A stretch of 6,141 nt of DNA from Syntrophomonadaceae bacterium (GTDB lineage: Bacteria > Bacillota > Syntrophomonadia > Syntrophomonadales > Syntrophomonadaceae): the NCBI GenBank assembly GCA_012840625.1, contig DUSB01000120.1, forward strand, positions 1-6,141. Direction: 5' to 3'. Position numbers and translations under genes: made by a program. The notes below the pieces were generated by a model. It had not been told where the DNA came from. It saw only the letters and a list, made by a program, of their open reading frames with translations, and made no database searches. Positions 1 through 4,132 of the stretch are shown one piece after another. Each line of letters opens with the position of its first letter. Positions within the stretch are counted from its first letter, which is position 1.

Positions 1-203
1 GAACAGACGGGAAAAAAGCATTGCAGGCCAAGCTGGATTACTGGCTGACATTAAAAGAGCAGTGTCAGTTACTGCACCGGCAAGGATATACAGAGGATGA
101 AATCATCAGCCATCTTTTTGGTGCAGAAAGCCGTTTAGCGGCTTTAACGGAGGGAGATATGAGCCGGGCCAACCTAGTTAATTCCATCCTACAGAAAGTA
201 TAA
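1..203 (+). CDS. 3' end of a probable MBL-fold metallo-hydrolase (5' partial)
   Basis: The frame is already open at the left edge (first full codon at base 3) and ends at TAA 201-203, so only the last 66 residues are visible. They read T-D-G-K-K-A-L-Q-A-K-L-D-Y-W at the start and end with M-S-R-A-N-L-V-N-S-I-L-Q-K-V. The TTG at 21 could be read as a start, but no ribosome binding site precedes it and the frame continues upstream, so this is a truncated gene. The pattern of a helical stretch, then 'LHRQGYTEDEIISHLFG', then 'SRANLVNSIL' resembles the C-terminal tail of metallo-beta-lactamase-fold hydrolases in Clostridia. That family call rests on remembered similarity only, because the zinc-binding part lies outside the window. 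No terminator follows the stop before the tRNA promoter. Confidence 0.6.
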   Translation, partial: TDGKKALQAKLDYWLTLKEQCQLLHRQGYTEDEIISHLFGAESRLAALTEGDMSRANLVNSILQKV

Positions 204-224
204 ATTAATCTCATGCTTATTATC

Positions 225-258
225 TTGCAAAATGTTTTTAGCCATGATAAACTATACT
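225..258 (+). promoter_or_regulatory. Probable sigma-A promoter of the tRNA-Leu gene
   Basis: TATACT at 253-258 is a 5/6 match to the -10 consensus and would place transcription start near 264-266, about 10 bases before the mature tRNA 5' end. The nearest -35-like hexamer is TTGCAA at 225-230. Its 22-base spacer to TATACT is too long. It is 17 bases from the weaker -10 TAAACT at 248-253, so the exact pairing is uncertain. Confidence 0.45.
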
Positions 259-267
259 TTGCGCAAA
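258..267. repeat. Perfect 10-base palindrome at the tRNA transcription start
   Basis: TTTGCGCAAA is fully self-complementary and directly abuts the TATACT box of the tRNA promoter. It may be chance, or a site influencing initiation. A related but longer palindrome, TTGCGTGCACGCAA, sits in the same place relative to the -10 box at 4059-4072. Confidence 0.5.
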
Positions 268-275
268 ACAAATAT

Positions 276-364
276 GCCCGGGTGGCGGAATAGGCAGACG
301 CACGGGACTTAAAATCCCGCGAGGTTGATCCCTCGTACCGGTTCGATTCCGGTCTCGGGCACCA
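276..364 (+). tRNA. tRNA-Leu, anticodon UAA
   Basis: This is a complete class II tRNA. Acceptor strand GCCCGGG (276-282) pairs with CTCGGGC (354-360), with one G-U pair, followed by discriminator A361 and an encoded CCA (362-364). Anticodon stem CGGGA (303-307) and TCCCG (315-319) enclose the loop CTTAAAA, giving anticodon TAA at 310-312, which reads UUA and UUG leucine codons. The long variable arm CGAGG/CCTCG (320-324 with 331-335) is typical of tRNA-Leu. The T arm is ACCGG (337-341), TTCGATT, CCGGT (349-353). The gene stands alone with its own promoter and terminator. Confidence 0.98.
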
Positions 365-376
365 TCTAAGTTAGAT

Positions 377-406
377 AAATCGGCATTTAGCCGGTTTTTT
401 GTTTTT
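377..406 (+). terminator. Rho-independent terminator of the tRNA gene
   Basis: AAATCGGC (377-384) pairs with GCCGGTTT (390-397), including one T-G pair, around the loop ATTTA. The arm runs into a T-rich tail to 406. The hairpin begins 12 bases after the encoded CCA. Just before it, ATCTAAGTTAGAT (364-376) is a 13-base odd palindrome that overlaps the last A of CCA and could form a second small stem. Confidence 0.85.
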
Positions 407-477
407 CTGATATATAAGTTTTTCAGCTTTGTAGCGAGAAACATATTCAAGCACAGCAAAAACATAACCCAAGCCCT

Positions 478-494
478 GTAGCGGAAACCTACCC
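478..494. repeat. Repeat copy 1: GTAGCGGAAACCTACCC
   Basis: This copy nearly matches 635-653 (GTGGCGGAAACCTCACCCA), differing by A/G at the third base and one inserted C. Its ends GTAG and CTAC are complementary. In the other copy both flanks differ in a way that keeps pairing (GTG with CAC), which hints that a small stem is conserved. A further partial copy, GTAGCGAGAAAC, lies at 431-442. Confidence 0.5.
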
Positions 495-513
495 ATAACC
501 ATTGTAAAAAGCC

Positions 514-535
514 CAGGTGACAAACAGGTGACAGA
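514..535. repeat. Two-copy tandem 11-base repeat
   Basis: CAGGTGACAAA (514-524) is followed directly by CAGGTGACAGA (525-535), with 10 of 11 bases identical. The spacing of one helical turn suits adjacent binding of a dimeric or arm-binding protein, but no partner is evident. Confidence 0.6.
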
Positions 536-585
536 AAGGAGATATTTTCACCCAGCCCGTTGAAAACTATCTATCAATAATGGTA

Positions 586-605
586 GCGGAAGCTTCAGCC
601 TCCGC
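586..605. repeat. GC-rich imperfect hairpin
   Basis: GCGGAAGC (586-593) pairs with GCCTCCGC (598-605) around the loop TTCA, with one A-C mismatch. It contains the third copy of the GTRGCGGAA core (583-591). No T tract follows, so it is not a standard terminator. Confidence 0.45.
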
Positions 606-634
606 AGGGAACGGCGGAATTATCATCCTCTACC

Positions 635-653
635 GTGGCGGAAACCTCACCCA
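635..653. repeat. Repeat copy 2: GTGGCGGAAACCTCACCCA
   Basis: This is the partner of the repeat at 478-494. It lies 25 bases upstream of the minus-strand terminator at 673-703 and has no coding context. Confidence 0.5.
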
Positions 654-672
654 AGACCTTATCGAAAACAGC

Positions 673-703
673 AAAAAGCACCCCATTGGGGGTGCCAAAA
701 AAA
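673..703 (-). terminator. Rho-independent terminator of the minus-strand MBL gene
   Basis: GCACCCC (678-684) pairs with GGGGTGC (689-695) around a 4-base loop. On the minus strand the hairpin is preceded by an A/T-rich stretch and followed by TTTTT (complement of 673-677). It starts about 48 bases after the stop codon of the 744-1535 gene. On the plus strand the hairpin is followed by C and then A residues, so it serves the minus strand only. Confidence 0.85.
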
Positions 704-743
704 GTGCTATCAATGTTGAAAACAAAAAGCAAATAAAGGCCAG

Positions 744-1535
744 TTACCCGATAGTCTTCATATTTAACAGGCGGGGATCATGGCTCATTATGAGCCGGGA
801 ACCCATCTTTTTTATTTCTGTCCAGGGAATGACTTCACTCTGTATGGGACCAGCACTATTCTGCTCCTTCAACCACTTGTCTATGGTATCCAGTATGTCA
901 TCCTTCCAGTAAAAATCCTTTCCCACACCATCCCGAAAAAGCTGCCAGCGATCCGGGGTAATCCGTTTCCAAAGCAGATCATAGTTAAAGGGAGAATCCC
1001 CGATTAGATAAACGGGCCCTGATTTGGTTTGCACTTCCACTAGCTGATGACCACTGGTATGACCACCCGTCTGTATGACCCTCAGGCCGGGTTTAATTTC
1101 CTGATGGCCTTCTATTAGCTTTATATTGGGAAGCAGGTGCAGCCAATGGGAAGGATTGAAATAGGTTTCTTCATTGGGATTAAGCTGCAGCAGCCCGCGG
1201 AACTCATCTGCCTGAAGGAAAAAACGAGCCTGGGGAAAATCGCGCATACCAGCTGTATGGTCCCAGTGAATGTGAGTCATAATAACATCCTTTATAGCGG
1301 CAGGGTTGAACCCCAATTTTTCTATGGCTGCTTTTATGTGCTGCTCCTCAGTTTGAGTATGGCAGGTATTGATACCGGGTATGGTTTCCGGATCAAAGCC
1401 GGTATCCACCAGTACCGCCTCACCGTTTTCATCCACTACGAGAAAAGCAAAGCAATGTATATCCTCCATCGAGCGGATAGATTTAAATAAAATATTAAAG
1501 CAACCGTTAAACAGGGGATAGATTGTATAATTCAT
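744..1535 (-). CDS. MBL-fold metallo-hydrolase, N-acyl homoserine lactonase-like
   Basis: A 263-residue cytoplasmic protein with no signal peptide or membrane segment. All dinuclear-zinc ligands of the metallo-beta-lactamase fold are visible: H88-x-H90-x-D92-H93 in 'THIHWDHTAG', H159 in 'GGHTSGHQ', D180 in 'IGDSPF' and H252 in 'MSHDP'. The 'LVDTGFDPE' strand near residue 43 is also typical. Length and motif spacing resemble AHL lactonases such as AiiA and AttM, including a tyrosine (Y185) shortly after the bridging aspartate. The fold serves many hydrolases, so the substrate (lactone, thioester or other) is not established. The ATG at 1535 is preceded on the minus strand by AAAGGAT (1542-1548) at 6 bases. 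The gene is transcribed alone, divergently from the two-component system, with its own promoter and terminator. Confidence 0.92.
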   Translation of the reverse strand: MNYTIYPLFNGCFNILFKSIRSMEDIHCFAFLVVDENGEAVLVDTGFDPETIPGINTCHTQTEEQHIKAAIEKLGFNPAAIKDVIMTHIHWDHTAGMRDFPQARFFLQADEFRGLLQLNPNEETYFNPSHWLHLLPNIKLIEGHQEIKPGLRVIQTGGHTSGHQLVEVQTKSGPVYLIGDSPFNYDLLWKRITPDRWQLFRDGVGKDFYWKDDILDTIDKWLKEQNSAGPIQSEVIPWTEIKKMGSRLIMSHDPRLLNMKTIG

Positions 1536-1570
1536 AAAGCCATCCTTTATAAAAAGATAAATGTAATAAA

Positions 1571-1599
1571 AGTATACACTTTATGGAATAAGCGCGCAA
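1571..1599 (-). promoter_or_regulatory. Probable promoter of the MBL hydrolase gene
   Basis: On the minus strand TATACT (1571-1576) is a 5/6 match to the -10 box, and TTGCGC (1594-1599) is a weak -35 match at the ideal 17-base spacing. This leaves a leader of roughly 30 bases carrying the ribosome binding site AAAGGAT. Confidence 0.55.
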
Positions 1600-1628
1600 A
1601 CACTTTAAGATGTTTGTCATCCCTGGCA

Positions 1629-1650
1629 TACTTTAGTTCTGTTTAAAGTA
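1629..1650. repeat. Inverted repeat TACTTTA / TAAAGTA
   Basis: Perfect 7-base arms (1629-1635 and 1644-1650) flank an 8-base loop. The sequence is AT-rich, lies upstream of the MBL promoter on the minus strand, and could be an operator or chance. Confidence 0.4.
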
Positions 1651-1899
1651 CTTGTGGTGGCATCCGGTATATTGTACAGCAATGAAGTTCGTGCCTTTTC
1701 AAGCTGTTCCTGCAATTATTTACCAATAATATGGATTAAACCTTCATGGTTGTCCCTTTCTGGATAAAAGTTCTTGGTGCAGATATTTTGGCTCTGCGAT
1801 AATCTGGTATTGAGCTATTCCTGGCTCTCTGACTCAGGGTATTCTTTACAGCTTCATCCTGAATGGGGATGTTGAAATCAGCTCTTTTTGCTTTTATAC

Positions 1900-1924
1900 C
1901 GTACAAAGAAAATCTGTTTGTACG
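1900..1924. repeat. Inverted repeat CGTACAAA / TTTGTACG
   Basis: Perfect 8-base arms (1900-1907 and 1917-1924) are separated by 9 bases. On the plus strand the second arm is followed by TGTTTTT, which resembles a weak terminator but has little GC. It lies about 40 bases upstream of the -35-like element of the kinase promoter, a position where a regulator could bind. Confidence 0.5.
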
Positions 1925-1962
1925 TGTTTTTCACTACATCAGGCCGAAACATATACGGACAG

Positions 1963-1988
1963 TTGAATTAGGTAATGTGCGGTATAAT
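1963..1988 (+). promoter_or_regulatory. Possible promoter of the two-component system
   Basis: TATAAT at 1983-1988 is a perfect -10 hexamer. The closest -35-like hexamer, TTGAAT (1963-1968), is only 14 bases away, shorter than the usual 16-18, so the promoter may depend on an activator or use another upstream contact. It would give a leader of about 115 bases before the kinase start. Confidence 0.45.
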
Positions 1989-2054
1989 AACTATGTCTTA
2001 TAAAAACCCATGAAACGACGTAAATAGACAACTGAAATAGCTTTTTCAAGAAGT

Positions 2055-2071
2055 TTGCCGTTTTACGGCAA
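2055..2071 (+). promoter_or_regulatory. Leader hairpin / dyad before the kinase gene
   Basis: TTGCCGTTTTACGGCAA is a perfect dyad with 7-base arms (2055-2061 and 2065-2071) and a TTT loop. It lies in the predicted leader, 27 bases before the ribosome binding site. It could be an RNA hairpin affecting translation or a DNA operator. No T tract follows, so it is not a terminator. Confidence 0.5.
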
Positions 2072-2095
2072 TGAAATGAACATTGTATATCAAAA

Positions 2096-2103
2096 GGCGG
2101 AGG
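2096..2103 (+). promoter_or_regulatory. Ribosome binding site that fixes the kinase start at ATG 2113
   Basis: GGCGGAGG contains GGAGG (2099-2103), 9 bases before ATG 2113. A longer frame from TTG 2083 has no ribosome binding site in front and would translate through this one, so ATG 2113 is preferred. Confidence 0.8.
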
Positions 2104-2112
2104 TATTCTCTG

Positions 2113-3288
2113 ATGTCACCCAACGAACAAATAAGGTTTTTAAAAGAATTATCTGAGGCCATGTCGGCAGCAAGTCCTCAAGCAAGCCCCCATTCCGTGA
2201 TGGAATTCGTATTTCCTAAAATCACTTCCTTTTTACACGCGGATATAGGGGTTATTTCTGTGCTGGGAGAAGATTTTACTCTGCAAATGACGTCACAGCA
2301 GGGGGAGGAAAATCCCAGCGTGGTCCTGAATGAGGCTCGAAATTGCTTATGTGATGCTATTGCTAATAAAGCTGTTGCAACCGGCAGAGGAGAATTCATT
2401 GCTGATCTAGCTTCTTCTCCTGGACTGCCTGAACAAGCAGTTAAATTAGCTCTTCAGGAGGGGATTGCTGTACTTGTATATACACCTCTTCAAGCGGGCA
2501 ATCGCAGAATTGGTGTTATGATTCATGGGTGGCAAGAACCAATCGCTTTTAGCGAACAGGATTTTGATTTCTATGAAGTGGTAGGTAATATTTTAGGCTT
2601 TGGCATTTATAAAACACAGCTTATCGAGAACCTCAAAGCCCGTGAGGAGGAACTGCAGGAGGCGTGCCGGGCTGCTATTGATGCTCAGGAGATAGAGCGT
2701 AAGCGGCTTTCGCGGGAACTCCACGATGAGATTGGACAAGCCATTACTGCCATCCTGGTACGTTTAAAGACCCTGCAGGATGAAACAGATCTGGAGCTTA
2801 TTCAGGATCGGCTTAATGGATTGCGCTATATTACCGCTCACACTCTGGAGGAAGTGCGGCGTTTATCTTCTGATTTGCGGCCGGCTGTTTTTGATGATTT
2901 AGGCCTGGTTCCTGCCATCCGCTGGTATATAGATACCTACTGCTCCAACACCGGTCTGCAGATAAATTTTCAAGCGAATAACATTGAAGAACGTTTACCA
3001 GGTGATCTTGAAACTGCTATTTATCGAGCTGTCCAGGAGGGGCTTACCAATATTTCGCGTCATGCCCAGGCAAAAACAGCCGATATTCTGTTGCAATTGA
3101 AGAAGGATGAAATCATCCTGGTCATTAGTGATGATGGAAAAGGCATGCAGCAACCCCTTTCTTATAGTAATGGATTGGGCTTAATTGGCATGCAGGAGCG
3201 GATTCGATTGTTAGGAGGCCAGTTTGATATTAAGAGTGAACCCGATCAGGGCGTTAAGATAACCATTGTTTTACCAGTTGAGAAATGA
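2113..3288 (+). CDS. GAF-domain sensor histidine kinase, NarL-partner (HisKA_3) type
   Basis: A 391-residue cytoplasmic kinase with no membrane segment, so it should sense an intracellular signal. Order: a GAF domain at about 30-165 with a C78-L-C80 pair; a charged linker helix at about 170-200 ('NLKAREEELQEA'), probably coiled coil; a HisKA_3 dimerisation domain with phospho-acceptor H204 in 'RLSRELHDEIGQ'; the 'LSSDLRPAVFDDLGL' segment near 251-265; and a C-terminal ATPase with N box N313 ('EGLTNISRHAQA'), D341-G-K-G and G354-L-G-L. All catalytic motifs are intact. Kinases of this class phosphorylate LuxR-type regulators, and one follows 23 bases downstream, so the two form an operon. The GAF ligand is unknown. 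The C-x-C pair could respond to redox state or a metal, but it also fits a common GAF sequence pattern. Confidence 0.93.
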   Translation: MSPNEQIRFLKELSEAMSAASPQASPHSVMEFVFPKITSFLHADIGVISVLGEDFTLQMTSQQGEENPSVVLNEARNCLCDAIANKAVATGRGEFIADLASSPGLPEQAVKLALQEGIAVLVYTPLQAGNRRIGVMIHGWQEPIAFSEQDFDFYEVVGNILGFGIYKTQLIENLKAREEELQEACRAAIDAQEIERKRLSRELHDEIGQAITAILVRLKTLQDETDLELIQDRLNGLRYITAHTLEEVRRLSSDLRPAVFDDLGLVPAIRWYIDTYCSNTGLQINFQANNIEERLPGDLETAIYRAVQEGLTNISRHAQAKTADILLQLKKDEIILVISDDGKGMQQPLSYSNGLGLIGMQERIRLLGGQFDIKSEPDQGVKITIVLPVEK

Positions 3289-3311
3289 GAGCTTGAAGGA
3301 GGCAAAGAAAA

Positions 3312-3971
3312 ATGACTAATCCGGTTAGGGTTTTTCTTGTAGATGACCATACCCTTCTGCGCAGCGGACTTATCATGCTGCTGGAAAAGGAGAACGGCAT
3401 AGAGGTGGTAGGGGAGGCAGAGAACGGGCAGACGGCTATCCAGAAGGTGATAGAGATCTGTCCGGATGTTGTTTTTATGGACATATCCCTTCCCGATATA
3501 GACGGGATCGAAGTCACCCGCCAGATTTGCCGTGCCTGCCCTTCTATACGCGTAATTGCCCTGACCATGTTCGTGGAGGAACAATACCTGAGCCAATTTC
3601 TGCAGGCAGGAGGGGTAGGGTATGTACATAAATCAGCCGCAGATCGTGACCTGATTATAGCTATCCAAACCGTTATGGCGGGACAGATCTTTCTACGTCC
3701 TGAAGGGGTTCAGGTTATTGCCCGCCAGCAGCAGGGGTCTTCTTCTAGCGGAGAAATAGGTCCTGATGTTCTTTCTAAACGCGAGATGCAGGGACTTAAG
3801 CTGGTTGCCAAAGGATATACCTGTCGGGAAATTGGTGATCAGCTTTCCTTATCCCCGCGAACCGTAGAAACCTATCGTGAACGCCTGACCGAAAAATTAG
3901 AGCTGGAACGCCGTTCTGACTTGGTTGATTATGCATTACGTCATCGACTTTTAGAAGAGGATGTCCGGTAA
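3312..3971 (+). CDS. NarL/FixJ-family response regulator (REC + LuxR HTH)
   Basis: A 219-residue DNA-binding regulator. The N-terminal receiver domain (about 5-120) has the acidic pair D11-D12, phosphorylation site D57 in 'VVFMDISLPDIDG', switch residue T85 and conserved K107 in 'YVHKSA'. A glutamine/serine-rich linker (138-147) leads to a LuxR-type helix-turn-helix (about 154-199, 'LSKREMQGLKLVAKGYT', 'SPRTVETYRERL'). All receiver residues needed for phosphotransfer are present. The start ATG 3312 has AAGGAGG (3296-3302) 9 bases upstream. It is the obvious partner of the kinase just upstream. The downstream molybdoenzyme gene is a likely target, because its promoter has a perfect -10 box without a good -35 box. 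The stop is TAA 3969-3971. Confidence 0.95.
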   Translation: MTNPVRVFLVDDHTLLRSGLIMLLEKENGIEVVGEAENGQTAIQKVIEICPDVVFMDISLPDIDGIEVTRQICRACPSIRVIALTMFVEEQYLSQFLQAGGVGYVHKSAADRDLIIAIQTVMAGQIFLRPEGVQVIARQQQGSSSSGEIGPDVLSKREMQGLKLVAKGYTCREIGDQLSLSPRTVETYRERLTEKLELERRSDLVDYALRHRLLEEDVR

Positions 3972-4053
3972 AGTCACTACAAGCCTGTACGAGCTTATTC
4001 ACGAAATTTTGAGTAGTTTCTCGGACAGACATACCTTATTCCTTTACTTAAAA

Positions 4054-4072
4054 TATAATTGCGTGCACGCAA
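4054..4072 (+). promoter_or_regulatory. -10 box with abutting 14-base palindrome before the molybdoenzyme gene
   Basis: TATAAT (4054-4059) is a perfect -10 hexamer. No good -35 hexamer occurs 16-18 bases upstream (4030-4037 reads CATACCTT), as expected for an activator-dependent promoter. TTGCGTGCACGCAA (4059-4072) is a perfect 14-base palindrome overlapping the last base of the -10 box and covering the expected start near 4065, a classic operator position. The rest of 3972-4132 shows no gene and no clear terminator, so read-through from the regulator gene is also possible. Confidence 0.6.
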
Positions 4073-4132
4073 AAGGAGTTGGACTGAGAATTGATCAGGA
4101 TAGACACCTAGACCGTAAAGGGGGAAGCTTGG

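Larger units (their letters stand above)
407..672. other. Gene-free repeat-bearing region downstream of the tRNA
   Basis: No credible gene is seen on either strand here. The region holds three copies of the core GTRGCGGAA (478, 583 and 635), a two-copy 11-base tandem repeat (514-535) and a GC-rich hairpin (586-605). Sequence 3' of a tRNA gene is a common landing place for integrative elements. No integrase gene and no second copy of the tRNA 3' end is present in the window, so that reading stays speculative. Confidence 0.5.
1600..1962. other. Gene-free part of the divergent intergenic region
   Basis: No supported gene is found on either strand. Two inverted repeats stand out, at 1629-1650 and 1900-1924. 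An open minus-strand stretch (1736-1930, about 64 codons) has no start codon or ribosome binding site and matches no family I recognise. The stretch is long for a simple divergent promoter region and may contain decayed sequence. Confidence 0.45.

Noticed and set aside
276..364. tRNA-Leu as an occupied attachment site
   Set aside because: No integrase gene and no direct repeat of the tRNA 3' end are found elsewhere in the window, so an integrated element is not supported.
238..465. Minus-strand reading frame covering the tRNA gene
   Set aside because: It is the antisense translation of tRNA-Leu, a well-known kind of false gene, and it has no ribosome binding site.
580..912. Plus-strand 110-codon frame beginning in the repeat region
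   Set aside because: It has no ribosome binding site, crosses the minus-strand terminator and runs antisense into the end of the well-supported hydrolase gene. Its protein matches nothing I recognise.
1736..1930. Minus-strand open stretch of about 64 codons in the intergenic region
   Set aside because: It has no start codon and no ribosome binding site, and no family is recognised. Open stretches of this length are expected by chance, although a gene relic cannot be excluded.
2083..2112. TTG 2083 as the start of the histidine kinase
   Set aside because: A strong GGAGG lies 9 bases before ATG 2113 and none lies before TTG 2083. The extra residues are not part of any domain.
3246..3629. Minus-strand frames opposite the kinase/regulator junction
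   Set aside because: They are shadows of two intact genes whose motifs are unmistakable on the plus strand.
3972..4053. Terminator or small gene between the response regulator and the next gene
   Set aside because: Only a weak AAGC...GCTT stem is visible with no T tract, and no frame with a ribosome binding site is present.
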